DNA from: Liopterus haemorrhoidalis
Taxonomy: Eukaryota > Arthropoda > Insecta > Coleoptera > Dytiscidae
NCBI GenBank assembly: GCA_963971575.1
Contig: OZ020624.1
Coordinates: forward strand, 17,267,249 to 17,331,248
DNA: 64,000 nt
Direction: 5' to 3'
In this document: positions 33,691 to 46,603 of the stretch, piece after piece
How positions within the stretch are numbered: position 1 is the stretch's first letter
Layout: each line of letters opens with the position of its first letter
Position numbers and translations under genes: made by a program
Notes under the pieces: generated by a model
What the model was told of the DNA's origin: nothing
The model's input: only the letters and a program-made list of their open reading frames with translations
The model's database searches: none

Positions 33691-34182
33691 CTTATATGTA
33701 TAGTTTATTTTACTTTTGTTGGTGATGTTTGATATTTGAAATGTCCGATTTATTGCAAATATTGGCAAATACTTTTATTCTTCATAAAGGTTGCCGACAT
33801 CTGAACTATGCTATTTATGTACCTATTATATGATTATGTATGTTAGATTATTATTATATTATTATATATGTACGAGTGACAATAAAAAGCTCAATTTTAT
33901 ATTATGTGTTTCTCTATAACCCCTTTTTAATATTAAACATGGATATATTTTCATTTTATATAAAATTTTATTACAATTTCGAATTGTATTAAAATTTTAT
34001 GTAAAATGAAAATGTATTCACGTTTTATCAATTGTAATTTTTCTGGAATAATAAATATGAGTACATTCAAATTTTGCGGTTTCATTCAATTTAGTACGTG
34101 GTGGATCTCTAGTTAGCGTTAGTTACGATGAACAAAATTTTGACACAGAGATGGCACTTCTGTTAATGTGTCCTGTGAGTAG
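33691..34182. other. AT-rich non-coding region, copy C
   Basis: Inverted counterpart of the A/B AT-rich region, with the hairpin at about 33948-34018. No gene. Confidence 0.65.
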
Positions 34183-35133
34183 TATGTTGTTAGACTCCGA
34201 CGTGAACGCATCGTTTGTAATGTGTGTTAGACAATGCATTTATTTATTTGTACATTAATTCTTAAATAAATCAAATTAACTTAATCTCGTGTCTTATTAT
34301 AACCGCTAGTGACCATCTTAGGCTGACAGATCAGAAGTGGGATCAGGAATGATGTGTAAAAAGTTAAAATTTGGTAAAATTAATGTGTAAACAATGTTAA
34401 AGGTCAGTGAATTCTGTGTAGTGAGTGTAGTGAAAGAAGCGTGCATTCGTGTTAGTGGGAACGACATAGGCAACCACGTACTACCGAGTGCGAGTGTGAA
34501 CGAGATAGGCAACCACGTACTACCGAGTGCGAGTGTTAACGGGATAGGCAACCAGCATATTCATAGCTGGACGTGGAACCACGACGTAGATACGGGACGT
34601 AAGGGGACGGTACAGGAATACCAACGACATCCAAACGGGATAACGCACGAGATAACGTACTAATTAAAGCGCAACGTAGACAGTGGTCTAAAGAACTTAG
34701 TTGAACGAAAATAGAAACAAAATAAAAACGAAATGAACGAAGAGGCCATGAACGTAACAGAATTTAACGTGACGGCAGATAATGGAACGCATGAAGAACC
34801 ATTATTTTCCTTAACAAACGTCAGACGTGAACGAATGGAATTAGATTCTGTGGATCAACTTGAAGAAAATTTAAGATGGGAGAGAGACCTTCTTAAACGA
34901 GAACGAGAACTCTTGCAGAAGGAGGGAGATCTATTTACGCAGGAAACGAGAAGTTTTGGAAACGCAACCATAACTTTGAGCGGTGAACGAACAGATATTT
35001 CGTATGATCCAGGATTTGATCCAGGTAAGATTACTCTGTTAACGGCTAAGCAATGGGTGAAAAAGCTCGAAAGCATTGCGAACATCTTTGGATGGGATGA
35101 AACACTATTATATACTGCTTAAGGCAATAGGCC
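34183..35133 (+). mobile_element. 5' fragment of second LTR retrotransposon, copy C
   Basis: Sense orientation on the plus strand: candidate LTR ending GGCTGACA near 34329, primer-region 16-mer at 34332-34347, 39-bp leader repeats near 34460-34555, then gag. Confidence 0.65.
34733..35122 (+). pseudogene. gag: Retrotransposon gag N-terminus, truncated, copy C
   Basis: 129-codon gag start, same predicted protein as the other copies; truncated against satellite DNA immediately after the stop. Confidence 0.7.
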
Positions 35134-35689
35134 TTTTTATTTAAAACAATATTTGTTTTATATATTTTGCTGTTAAGTTAATTATAAGGGAGTTATTTAT
35201 ATTTCAAATATATGGAGTTCGCGCGCTTGTCGTTAGGAAATTTCCACATTAAACAATATATTGTCCACTGCGATTAAAAGTTTTTTCAGCTCTAAATTCG
35301 CTTATTTTTCTCTTATTTCCACATATAATGTATATTCTCTTCTTTCTCACCATCTCTCCTATGATTTGCACAAGTTTTTTGTCCTTACAGTAACTTTTGC
35401 ACACGTATTCGTCAGTTTTTGAGTACAAAATATCACTTTTTCATTTTTATTACGTCTTTTATTAATATTATACGTCTTAAAATATTTTGAACGCGGTAAT
35501 ACCCTTTTTTTAGCGCATTCAACTTACCTATTTACGTCTTAAAAGCGTCATAAGTTGGTTTTTTGCGCCTTTTAGGTTAACTATTTTTGACCTCTTTTTT
35601 CTTAACCCTCTTAACTAACCCATTTCTCTTTTAAACGTCTTAGCTCCACATATATTTAGCTGTTAAGTGAATTATAAGGGAGTTGCTTA
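35134..35689 (-). repeat. Satellite monomer, copy C
   Basis: Inverted counterpart of 14028-14583. Confidence 0.8.
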
Positions 35690-36198
35690 GGGTACATTCG
35701 ATTTGACGCCCCGACCGTTCCGAGCACGTTCTGTACACTCAAACGTGTTCGATTTGACGCTCGGAGTACACTCAATTGCATTCGTTTTGCGATCGAGCGA
35801 GCATTTAGAGTGCGCTCTATGTGTTCGAGGTTTCAATGCCGGGTTTACATTGGTAGAGTAAAAGAAGTAACTAGCGCAAGTAACTAGCAACTAGTTACTA
35901 TCCCTGTGTAAACAGTTGACATTGTGGCTAGTAGAGTACTAGGTGCCAGTAGTTGGGCTAGGATAGCAGTTAGCTCGTCGACGTATTTACTAGCTACTGT
36001 CTTTTCCCCCACTACGCAAAATTGATTCATTTCAAATTGGCGGCAAGCGATAACCTGTCATAACAAATAGAAAAAAACCCATATCAGGTAAGTTACAATT
36101 TATTTACATAAATTGCGTAACATTGATTTATTAATTGATGATTTTTGAAATCATCTGGGAAATAACTGCCTTTGATACACGAAAAAGATGTTGTAGAC

Positions 36199-36502
36199 CA
36201 GTGTTTCTCGACCAAAAACGCACCGTGGACCAGAATAATATATAATTTTCTAACGCGGACTACTAATAATAATTGTTGGTTTATTTTTTGCATGTTAACA
36301 AATATATTTAATGTGCTACTATACACATGTATTTTATTTGTAGAAAATCACAGAAAATAAACAAAATATAAACTATTTACATAAAAAATGTGCAAAATAA
36401 ATTAAAAATAAAACTGCAAAAAACACATAAAAACTTTCGCGGACCACTAAAAGTTTTCTGGGGACCACTGGTGGTCCGCGGACCACCTGTTTAGAAATAC
36501 TG
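36199..36502. mobile_element. hAT-type MITE in transposase fragment, copy C
   Basis: Flanked by TTGTAGAC on both sides (complement of GTCTACAA). Contains a change, shared with D, that gives Leu for Ser in the chance frame, and a private change near 36296. Confidence 0.88.
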
Positions 36503-36823
36503 TTGTAGACTACAATAACTATTTCCTGTGGCTAGGAAATAAAGCGTTAATTCCAATTTTATTTTTGCTGGAATCGCATCCCTTATTAGTGTATCAGTTC
36601 GTTGTATTAATGGACTAACTAAATTTAATAGCCTATTAAAATCATCTGGTGTCATTCTTAAACACAGTCTGTACTCTTTTTGATCTTCCACGGCTAATTC
36701 ACGAAATAGAAGGACTGATGCGCCATGGGTAGTTCTTCTATCAATCCATTTTTTAACCCATTTTTGTTTAGGCTTAAATTCTGTACCGAATATTTCAATA
36801 AGACAATCAATTATTTCCTCCAC
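36491..36823 (-). pseudogene. PIF/Harbinger transposase N-terminal fragment, copy C
   Basis: Same 110-codon fragment, with DDF instead of DDI before NRLLNLVSP, a change shared only with copy D. Confidence 0.85.
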
Positions 36824-37642
36824 AAGAAATGATGTAATTCAAAATACCACTTCTTTAATGGCATCACGCCGGCGACGATGTATATCCACATTCATAAACT
36901 ATTTTTTGCAAAAAGATAATTTCACTGCAAAATCACAGCGAAGATGTCAAATGTGTTTTGACACTTACTATCCAGAAAATAAGATATGTATGTCAATTGC
37001 GTATGAACACCTACTATCCTGAAAATAAGATAGTAGAGTAGAGCGCGTAGTACTTGCGCTAGTTACTAGCTCTTTTACTCTACCAATGTAAACCCGGCAT
37101 AAGACCGAGCATATGGAGTATGACGTAAAAAAGTGGGGGAACGGCGGGAAAGAAATGAAAGTTTAAAATTAAATTATAAATAAAATAAAAATAATAGCCT
37201 TAGACAAATAACAATAGACAAATAATATTGTTATTTGTCTATGGCTACAGAGTACGGCCATTTTATGTATTTGTGACGTTCTGCAAACAGCAAAAAAATT
37301 ATTAAAATACACCGTTCATAAAATTAAAATGGAAAAAATTCATTAAATCAATTCATTAATTATTATCTAATTTAAAATTAATATTATTTCTTCAACATTG
37401 AAAAAAAAAAAAAAAATCAAGAAAAAACCGAGGTACAATATAATTTTGATTCATGACTGACTTGAACTAATCTGACAGTAAAAATGCCGCCTAAAATTGT
37501 AGGGTTAGATTTTATAAACATTACGTCACAACAACGGTCACTCCGTGTTCGAGTTGCTGCGCTCCGTTAGTGCTCTATTCATGACGTCACCATCAACTGT
37601 TCGCTCAGCGCTCGCTCTACCCTGTACAACTCGAATGCACCC

Positions 37643-40103
37643 TTATATTTCAAATATTTGGAGTTCACCGGTTTAGCGTTAGGAAATTTCCACTGTAAAC
37701 AATGTATTGTCCACTGCGATTAAAAGTTTTTTCAGCTCTAAATTCGCTTATTTTTCTCTTCTTTCCACTTATTATGTATATTCTCTTCTTTCTCACCATC
37801 TGTCCTAAGATTTGCATCAGTTTTTTGTCTTTACAGTCACTTTTGCACACGTATTCGTCAGTTTTTGGGTACAAAGTATCACTTTTTCATTCTTATTACG
37901 CCTTTTATTAATATTTCACGTCTTAAAATATTTTGAACGCGGTAAAACCCTTTTTTTAGCGCATTCAACTTACCTATTTACGTCTTAAAACCGTCATAAG
38001 TTGGTTTTTTGCGTCTTTTAGGTTAACTATTTTTGACCTCTTTTTTCTTAACTTTCTTAACTAACCTATTTTTATTTTAAACGTCTTAACTCCACATATA
38101 TCTTCCTGTTAAGTGAATAATAAGGGAGTTATTTATATTACAAATATTTGAAGTTTTCCCGCCATTACTCTACAAATATTACTCGAATCAAAAAAATGTA
38201 TTTATGTTAAGAATTTGCCTTTTAATTTTAAACAATATTTGTTTTATATATTTTGCTGTTTAGTGAATTATAAGAGAGTTAATTATTTTTCAAATATTTG
38301 GAGTTCGCGCTCTTGGCGTTAGGAAATTTCCACTGTAAACAATGTATTGTCCACAGCGGTTAAAAGTTTTTTCAGCTTTAAATTCACTTGTTGTTCCCTT
38401 ATTTCCACTTATTATGTCTATTCTGTTCTTTCTCACCGTCTGTCCTATGATTTGCACAAGTTTCTTGTCTTTACAGTCACCTTGCGCACTTATAATAACC
38501 AATTTCTCTTTAAAGCGTCTTAACTCCACATATATGTTGTTGTTAAGTGAATAATAAGGGAATTATTTATATGACAAATATTTGAAGATTTCCCGCCATA
38601 ACTCTACAAATATTTATCGAATCAAAAACATGTATTTATATTAATGATTTGGCTTTTAATTTTAAATAATACTGGTTTTACATGTTTTGTTGTTAAGTGA
38701 AATATAAGGGAGTTATTTTTATTTAAAATATTTGGAGTTCGCGCGCTTGGCGTTAGGAAATTTCCACTGTAAACAAAGTATTGTCCACAGCGGTTAAAAG
38801 TTTTTTCAGCTTTAAATTCACTTGTTGTTCCCTTATTTCCACTTATTATGTCTATTCTGTTCTTTCTCACCGTCTGTCCTATGATTTGCACAAGTTTTTT
38901 GTCTTTACAGTCACTTTTGCGCACGTATTCGTGAAATCTTGAGCACAAAGTATCAATTTTTGAGCACAAAGTATCACTATTTTATTCTTATTACGTCCTT
39001 TTATTAATATTTCACGTCTTAAATTATGTTGAACGCGGTAAAACACTTTTTTTAGCTCTTTCGTCTTAATTATTTACGTCTTAAAACCGTCATAAATTAG
39101 TTTTTTGCGTCTTTTAGGTTAACTATTTTTGACATCTTTTTTTTTAACCCTTTCAACTAACCTATTTCTCTTTTAAACTTTATGAATCCACATATGTTTT
39201 GCTGTTAAGTGAATAATAAGGGAATTATTTACATTACAAACATTTGAAGTTTTCCCGCCATAACTCTACAAATATTTATCGAATCAAAAAAATGTATTTA
39301 TGTTAGGGATTTACCCTTTAATTTTAAACAATATTTATTTTATGTATTTTGCTGTTATGTGAATTATAAGGGAGTTATTTATATTTCAAATATTTGGAGT
39401 TCGCGCGCTTGGCGTTAGGAAATTTCCACTGTAAACAATGTATTGTTAGGGTGACCATCCGTCCCGGTTTTCCGGGATTGTCCCGGTGTCCCGAAAAATG
39501 TTCTCGGGACGCCCGATTGTCCCGGTTTTTGAGGTGAGGACTCCTTTTGCTCTTCACTTTGAATTTGGGGGAGGTGAGGACCTTTTTGTTTTTTTTTTTG
39601 CTCTTTTCTTTGAATTTGGGAGGTGAGGACCTTTTTTTTTTGCTTCTCACTTGGATGTGGGAGGAAACAAAGACCTTCTTTTTTTTCCCTGTGTCCCGGT
39701 TTCTCTTCACTGAAATCTGGTCACCCTATGTATTGTGTCTACTGCGATTCAAAGTTTTTTCAGCTCTAAATTCGTTTATTGTTCCCTTATTTCCACTTAT
39801 TACGTCTATTCTCTTCTTTCTCACCATCTGTCCTATGATTTGTACAAGTTTTTTGTCTTTACAGTCACCTTCGCACACGTATTCGTCAGTTTTTGAGCAC
39901 AAAGTATCACTTTTTCATTCTTTTGACGCCTTTTATTATTATTTCACGTCTTAAAATATATTGAACGCGGTAAAACTCTTTTTTTAATTCCTTCGACCTA
40001 CTTATTTACGTCTTAAAACCGTCATAAGTTGGTTTTTTGCGTCCTTTAGGTTAACTATTTTTGACATCTTTTTACTTAACCCTATTAACTAACCGATTTC
40101 TCT
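37643..40103 (-). repeat. Satellite block of four monomers, copy C
   Basis: Inverted counterpart of 9619-12078, same monomer order. Confidence 0.85.
39447..39728. mobile_element. hAT-type MITE (TAGGGTGACCA ends), copy C
   Basis: TGTATTGT on both sides; one base longer than A/B. Confidence 0.88.
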
Positions 40104-40372
40104 TGATGACTTGATGAAAATTGAGGGGTTATTGTCTGTAGCACTGACCAGTAAGGATTTGTTTGATATCGTTTTCTTTCGAAACACTGTGTTTATGTTT
40201 ATTTCAGGCTCGAGTATTCGATATTATTAATTACTTTCTGAGATTTATGTTCAGTAACTGATACAATTTTTAATATATAAAACCTTTAATTTAACTATGA
40301 AATTAACTATATTGAAAAGAGCACATTATTATACAGAGACGAAACTGAAAATAATATAATACTGTAACTGTT
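40104..40372. other. AT-rich spacer, copy C
   Basis: Inverted counterpart of 9353-9618; nothing recognised. Confidence 0.6.
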
Positions 40373-41314
40373 ACCATATGGTCGTTCTACCATTTGGTCA
40401 TCTAACGATATGTTAAGGTAACCATTTGGTCAGCTAACCACATGGTCAGGTAATTCATACGTAAGCTAACCTATTGATCATGTATCCATTTAGTCAGGTA
40501 ACCATTTCGTCAACTAACCATATGGGCAGTTAACCATTTAGTCAGCTAACCACGTGCTTCGGTAAACATTTCGTCAGCTTATCATATGTTAGGTAACTCA
40601 ATTTCGTCAGCTAACCATATAATTAGGATACCATTTCATCAACGAAAAATATGAACAACTAACCATTTATTCAGCTAACCATATGCTCAGCAAACTATTT
40701 GGTCAGTTTACCACATGGTAAGGCAATTCTTTCGTAAGCTAACTATATTGGTCAGTTAACATTTTGTCTGCTAACCACATGGTGAGGTAAACATTTAGTT
40801 AGCTAACCATATGGTCAGGTAATCATTTGGTCATCAAACCATATGGTCATGTAACCATTTCGTCAGCTGACCATATGGTCAGAAAACCATTTGGTCTGCT
40901 AACCAAATGGTCAAGTAATCATTTGGTCAGGTAACCATTTTGTCAGATAACCATATGGTTAGGTAACCACTTGGTCAGCTAATCAAACGGTCAGGTAACC
41001 ATTTCGTCAGCTAACCATATGGTCAGTTAACAATTTTTCCAGCTAACCATATGGTCAGGTAACCATTTTGTCAGCTGACCATATGGCCAGGTAATATTTT
41101 TGTAAGGTAACCATATAATTCATGTAACCATTTGGTCATCTTAACCTATGCTTGCTCAGCAAACCATTTTGTCTGCCAACGACATGGTCAGGTAACGATT
41201 TGGTCGGAAACACATATGGTCAGGTAACCATTTGGTCAGCTAACCATATGGTTAGGTAACCATTTGTTCGGCTAACCATATGATCAGGTAAGATTTTGGT
41301 CAGCTAACTATATG
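40373..41314. repeat. Minisatellite array 2 (copy C)
   Basis: Inverted block copy of the 32-bp dimer array. Confidence 0.93.
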
Positions 41315-41848
41315 TTTTCCTATTTCTCTTTAAGCGTCTTAACTCCACATATATTTTGCTGTTAATTGAATAATAAGGGAGTTATTTATATTTCAAATAT
41401 TTGGAGTTCGCGCGCTTGGCGTTAGGCAATTTCCACTGTAAATATTGTATTGTCCACTGCGATTAAAAGATTTTTTGGCTTTAAATTAACTTAATTGTTC
41501 TCTTATTTCCACTTATTATGTCTATTCTTTTCTTTCTCACCATCTGTCCTATGATTTGCACAAGTTTTTTGTCTTTACAGTCACTTTCGCACAAGTATTC
41601 GTCAGTTTTTGAGCACAAAACATCACATTTTTATTCTTCTTACGTCCTTTTTTTTTATTATTTCACGTCTTAAATTATTTTGAACCTGGTAAAACACTTT
41701 TTTTTACTCTTTCGATTTAATTATTTACGTCTTAAACCGTCATAAGTTAGTTTTTTGCGTCTCTTAGGTTAACTGTTTTTGACATTTTTTTTTTTTTTTA
41801 ACTCTTTAACTAACCTGTTTCTCTTTTAAACGTTTTGACTCAACATAT
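41315..41848 (-). repeat. Satellite monomer, copy C
   Basis: Counterpart of 7878-8404; ends in ATAT (41845-41848), the gypsy target duplication. Confidence 0.85.
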
Positions 41849-42216
41849 TGTTATTGGTAAGAATTAATGGGGCCATTAATTGTTGCAGAACGGCCGAGTG
41901 TTAGGTAGTTTTTCGAAGAGGGCGCGCTGAGCAATGGCGTGGCGGCAGCACCATACAGGCGGTCGGTATTGTGTCCCGCGCTTGTATCGGCGTGGGAAGA
42001 AGAGAGGAGGTCACATGACCGGACCATTCTATCTGCGGCGTTGAAACGGAATCTCTCGGCGTGCTCGCTTGTATTTTGGTGTTTTTAGTATTATACATTT
42101 TTCATGTTTGATTAAATAAATGATATGTTAGATTGAACGCTTGTTATTTTATCGTCCTAACAATTCAGAAGTGGGATCAGCGCACTAGAATACGGTGCGT
42201 CTCGTTAGAAACGAGG

Positions 42217-42854
42217 ATGGCGGACAAAGACGGGTGCGGCTGGTTGTTCGAGGACGAGAGCCTCGACGTCGAGCCGGGTTCACCTGTAGCTGGCGGTGTC
42301 AAGAAGCGGCAGACCGGTGTCCCGATGCTGTACCGGACGTGGTGCAGGAAATGCAGGCCCAGCTGAAGGCGTTGCAGGCTGAGTTGCAGGACATGCAGGC
42401 CCAGAAGACAGCCAAGATGGACGCGACTGCAGGAAGCGAGACCGGTGAGTCAGCGATACGCGGCGGAGTATCCAGCTTCCGAGCGGGAGCTGACATCCTG
42501 GACCCCTTCGATCCCGATGACCGTGAGGCCAGTGTCGACATCTGGTTGGCTCGCATCGACCAGCTGGGTTGTGTACACGGGTGGACCGAGTATGAGAAGT
42601 CCCTGTACATGCAAGCGAAGCTGAGGGGAGAAGCCAGAGCGCGGTTCAATCGGCTTCTCAAGTATGACCACACCTGGGCGGAGTGGAAAATCATGCTGAA
42701 GACGGCGTTCCCTCAACAGCATGACTTCGCGAAGATGCTGCGCGAGCTACTGGCGCGGCAAAAGGTTCCAGGGGAGAGTCTTGCTCGCTACTATCGGGCG
42801 AAGCTTGCCATGTGCGAGCGTGTTGGCATCACAGGTGACCGAGCAATCTCCTGA
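42217..42854 (+). pseudogene. gag: Gypsy gag N-terminal part, frameshifted, copy C
   Basis: Starts at the MADKDG methionine. A 7-base deletion after GVKKR shifts the frame, so the coiled-coil and gag domain continue in another frame to the same TGA stop as in the other copies. The deletion is private to copy C. Confidence 0.87.
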
Positions 42855-42878
42855 ATCATCGACGGCCTCCCACTTGCG

Positions 42879-44279
42879 ATGCAGTTGAATGCTAGGGCGT
42901 TCGGCTGCCAAGAGCCGAACGAGCTGTACGCCGGCTTCCTAGCCATGCTGGACCGCTACGAGGAGGATGCTCCTGTCCATCGACCTAGGGAGCGAGAGGC
43001 AGTTCACATGCGAGGACCAGCAGGCAGGGAGGCTGTTCCGGACCAACGGCGCATGGAACGATTAGCAGCCTACGGCGGACGTGGGAAACGTTCGAGCCAG
43101 CGACACGGAGGGCAGCAGTCCGAGGCAACGGCGAGGGTCAACCGGCACACGGCGATGGACGGTTGGAGACGCTGCTACAACTGCCAAGAGGTGGGGACGC
43201 ACGTGACCCGCGAGTGTCCGCAGCCTCGCACGCAGCGGTGCCGCAAGTGTGGCGAGGATGGGCACTGGGCCATGGATTGTCCTGGCCAACGTCGCGGACC
43301 ACAGGTAAGCTTGGTGGATGCCGCGAAGACCTACAAGAAGTGGATGAGAACCAGCGCCGACGTGCCGCTGAGAGCCTTCATCGACACGGGTAGTGTCTAC
43401 GACCTCATCACGGAGGAATGTGCACGGCGTTTGCAGTGTACGCTGTCTGCAAATGGGCAGCAATTGCATGGATTCGGCGGAGGGACGACTTGGACCTTAG
43501 GTAAGGTCGAGCTGTCCGTGATCATTGACGGCGCCGGCGTTAAGATGCACCCGTTGGTGGTGACATGTGGTTTGTCGGGAGCCGACATCATGATAGGGCA
43601 GCCAACGCTCTCGTCAGTCGAGGTGGTCCTGCTCGTGCGGGACGGCACGGTGAGCCTGTCGCGCGAGGAGAACTTCCTCCAAAAGCTGGCGTTGGAGGAT
43701 GATGACCTGGACGAGCCATTGCAGCAGAAGTTAGAAGTACGGCTCGTCGAGGATGCCTGGCTTCTACCCAACGACGACCAGAACCCAGCAGTCACGGTGG
43801 ATGGACTGCCTGAAGGTGCGTTCCTGCTAGTTAAGGAACGGACGGTCCGGCGACACACCTCCGAACTTATCGTAAAGGGGGCACTTTTGGGGCCAGGGAA
43901 TATGAAGATGAGAATTTGGAATCAGAGTCGCAGGGGCGTTATCTGGCCCACCAAACACCCGCTGGCGCGCGGCTTTGTTATCTTTCCAGATAAAGACCCG
44001 GAACAGGTGAACTCGGTGAGTATCATTAATAATAAATTAAGCTTTGCAGATGTCAAGGTGGGTGATATCGCTGAAAGTGAAAGGAGTGAATTGGAAGCGC
44101 TCTTGTCACGGTTGCAAAATTGCTTCTCGAGTGGGGATGAAGAGTTGGGGCTCACCCACTTGGGGGAAATGAGAATCCAGTTAACCACGCATAGCGCGTA
44201 CACCGATATACCATCGCCCGTACAGGCTGTCACTCGCAGAGAGGGAAACGGTGAAACAAAAAGTGCAGACGCTACTTAA
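42879..44279 (+). pseudogene. gag-pol: Gypsy gag C-terminus, zinc knuckles and protease, copy C
   Basis: 466 codons with both zinc knuckles and the protease IDTG. Asn replaces Ser in DDQNPAV and Asp replaces Asn near the end; both changes are shared with copy D only. Confidence 0.9.
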
Positions 44280-44578
44280 CAGCAGGGCCATACGAGAGTC
44301 TGAATCGGAGTACGCAAGCCCCATCGTACTTGTCCCAAAAGCAAACGGCGGACGTCGGATGTGCGTTGACTATCGCGCACTAAATAAGGTAACAGTGAAA
44401 GATCGACATCCGATGCCACTGGTGAAGGATGAATTCACCAAGTTAGCGGGTAAGTGTTATTATAGCACACTTGATTTAGCCCAAGGTTATCACCAAGTCC
44501 CTATGCATGTGGACTCTGTACATAAAACTGCATTTATTACTAATATCTTTGAAATTATTTTGCAATGGTCCAATATTA

Positions 44579-44900
44579 ATGCAGACACCTTTATTTTGGA
44601 CGTTTGCCATTGCTGATAGTACTAGGCTAGAATAGTACAATATAATGATGTATTAGTATCAAAAAGATATAATACTTCAAGAGTAATAATAAAATTCGGA
44701 CGTTTCGGAAACTGCTCAACAATCTGTTTCCGTCTTCAGCGATCACGAGAAGTGATAAACATTTCAGTTTTCTTCGAGTTTTTTATACCTAGTATTGTAA
44801 GAGTGGGAGCAGGTTATAGGTGCGTTGCTATTGGTTGGGTGGTTGGGATCAGGTATGGGTAGGGACGCGACTACCTGCTGAGTATTAACGACGGGATTAA
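44579..44900 (-). repeat. Left inverted terminal duplication of the Penelope-like element
   Basis: Reverse complement of the element's 3' end, about 320 bp, essentially identical to 46283-46603. It starts ATGCAGACACC and carries the complement of the last coding codons and the hammerhead-like motif. Confidence 0.93.
44698..44739 (-). ncRNA. Hammerhead-like motif, left inverted copy
   Basis: Inverted copy of the motif at 46443-46484: CTGAAGA core, a GGAAAC/GTTTCC stem, then GAAACGTCC, read on the minus strand. Confidence 0.5.
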
Positions 44901-44912
44901 CCCTAATACCTG

Positions 44913-46446
44913 GTGTCAATAATAACACCTCTAGCCGGCAAGAGTGAGAGCTTTGTAAAAAACTCGGAGCATTTTGTTATTGTTATAAAGAATTTAGAAT
45001 TAAAACGTAATGATATTCTGGTAAGCTTTGACGTTGAGAGTCTATTTACTAATGTGCCTGTAGATGAAGCTCTAGTAGTTGTTAGAGAAAGGCTAGAGTG
45101 CGATCAGACGTTATCTACTCGAACACATCATTCAGTTGACTGCATTATGGAGTTATTAACACTGTGTGAAAACTACCTATTTTCAACTGGAAACCGATTA
45201 TTACCAACAAAAGGATGGCATGGCTATGGGTTCTCCACTGTCACCTATTATTGCTAATATATACATGGAACATTTTGAAGCGAAAGCTTTAAAAGAAGCC
45301 AAGTACAAACCGAATAAATGGTTAAGATACGTCGATGATACTTTTGTCATATGGCCACATGGTAAAGATAAACTCCACGAATTCCATCAATACCTAAATT
45401 CAGTACACACTAACATTAAGTTTACTGTTGAACTGGAAGTTAGCAATCAACTGCCTTTCCTAGATGTATTGATAATCAGAAATGGCAAGGGGGTTCTAGC
45501 AACCACGGTCTACAGAAAACCAACACATACAGGTTTATATCTTAATTTCAACTCATTCCACCATAATAGCACTATGAGAGCTGTTGCACTGAGTCTAGTT
45601 AATAGAGCCAAAGTAATTTGTTCTTCTAAAAAGCTTCTTAAAGTTGAATTGAAGAACATCCGTTCCACCTTACAGGATAATGGCTACAGTCATAAAATTA
45701 TTACTGATGCTATCAATCATAAGAAAAATGACACACCTAGAACTGACGAAGTGAGATATGTCTCTATGCCCTATTATAAAGGAGTATCTGAGAAAATTGG
45801 TAAGATACTAAAGAAGCATAATATCCAAGTAGCCTTCAAATCGAGTTCGACTTTAAGATCTATCCTATCGTGTACAAAACCCAAATCTGTCCTAAACAAA
45901 AACTGTGTCTACTCTATTCCCTGCCAGTGCGGGAAACAATATATTGGCGAGACTTGCAGACCTCTACATGTTAGGGTAAACGAGCATAAGAAGAAAGTTC
46001 AACAGGGCGAAATTTACAGTTCCAAACTGGCTGAACATGCTTGGGAAAATGAACACCATTTCCAATGGAAAGATGCTAAACCCTTAATGTATGAGGAAAA
46101 CAAGTTCAAGAGAAAATTGAAAGAGTCTGCTTTGATCGAAAACTCTGGAGATGCTGTCAGCCAAGCCAGCATAGAATTTCCTCAACTCTGGCTTTCCATT
46201 ATTCAAAACAATCCTGTTAATCCTCAAGTCACTAATCCAGTAACAAACAACTCATTACCACACAATAATGTGACAAACAACCTTAATCCCGTCGTTAATA
46301 CTCAGCAGGTAGTCGCGTCCCTACCCATACCTGATCCCAACCACCCAACCAATAGCAACGCACCTATAACCTGCTCCCACTCTTACAATACTAGGTATAA
46401 AAACTCGAAGAAAACTGAAATGTTTATCACTTCTCGTGATCGCTGA
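44913..46446 (+). pseudogene. Penelope-like RT and GIY-YIG endonuclease, 5'-truncated, one frameshift
   Basis: Two overlapping frames form one protein. The first (44913-45165) holds PLAGKSESFVKNS and the RT motif-A phrase SFDVESLFTNVP. After a one-base shift near 45165, the second (to 46446) holds GMAMGSPLSPIIAN (residues 18-31), the catalytic YVDD (55-58), a thumb region, and a GIY-YIG endonuclease from about 247: CVYSIPC, QYIGE, then R270 and H274 and the Cys/His zinc residues typical of Penelope endonucleases. Penelope-like elements use this endonuclease to nick target DNA and prime reverse transcription. The N-terminus expected for the family is missing. The C-terminal tail is Asn/Pro-rich and lies in the terminal duplication. 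The stop codon (46444-46446) sits within the CTGAAGA ribozyme core. Apart from the frameshift the catalytic motifs look intact. Confidence 0.9.
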
Positions 46447-46603
46447 AGACGGAAACAGATTGTTGAGCAGTTTCCGAAACGTCCGAATTTTATTATTACT
46501 CTTGAAGTATTATATCTTTTTGATACTAATACATCATTATATTGTACTATTCTAGCCTAGTACTATCAGCAATGGCAAACGTCCAAAATAAAGGTGTCTG
46601 CAT
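46283..46603 (+). repeat. Right terminal duplication of the Penelope-like element
   Basis: 3' end of the element, inverted partner of 44579-44900; ends GGTGTCTGCAT against the target duplication. Confidence 0.93.
46443..46484 (+). ncRNA. Candidate hammerhead ribozyme motif of the Penelope-like element
   Basis: CTGAAGA, then a C, a GGAAAC stem arm, a 13-base loop, the GTTTCC arm, then GAAACGTCC. This matches the CTGANGA-stem II-GAAA order of hammerhead cores, which are known in Penelope-like elements. The pair nearest the core would be C-C if forced, and stem III and the cleavage triplet were not confirmed, so activity is uncertain. Confidence 0.55.

Larger units (their letters stand above)
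35837..37099 (-). mobile_element. Inner PIF/Harbinger element, copy C
   Basis: TGCCGGGTTTACATTGG inverted repeats; carries the nested hAT MITE. Confidence 0.82.
35690..37642. mobile_element. Outer PIF/Harbinger-like element, copy C
   Basis: GGGTACATTCGATTTG at the left end and TCGAATGCACCC at the right end, with TTA flanks. Confidence 0.75.
44541..46603 (+). mobile_element. Penelope-like retroelement (RT plus GIY-YIG), private to copy C
   Basis: A 2063-bp insertion with an 11-bp target duplication GCATTTATTAC (44530-44540 and 46604-46614), absent from A, B and D. Inside are a Penelope-type reverse transcriptase and GIY-YIG endonuclease. The last roughly 320 bp recur as an inverted copy at the left end (44579-44900 against 46283-46603), with 38 bp of extra sequence outside the left copy. 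Inverted terminal duplications and variable-length target duplications are known features of Penelope-like elements. The N-terminal coding part is missing (5' truncation). One frameshift near 45165 breaks the frame. Confidence 0.92.
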
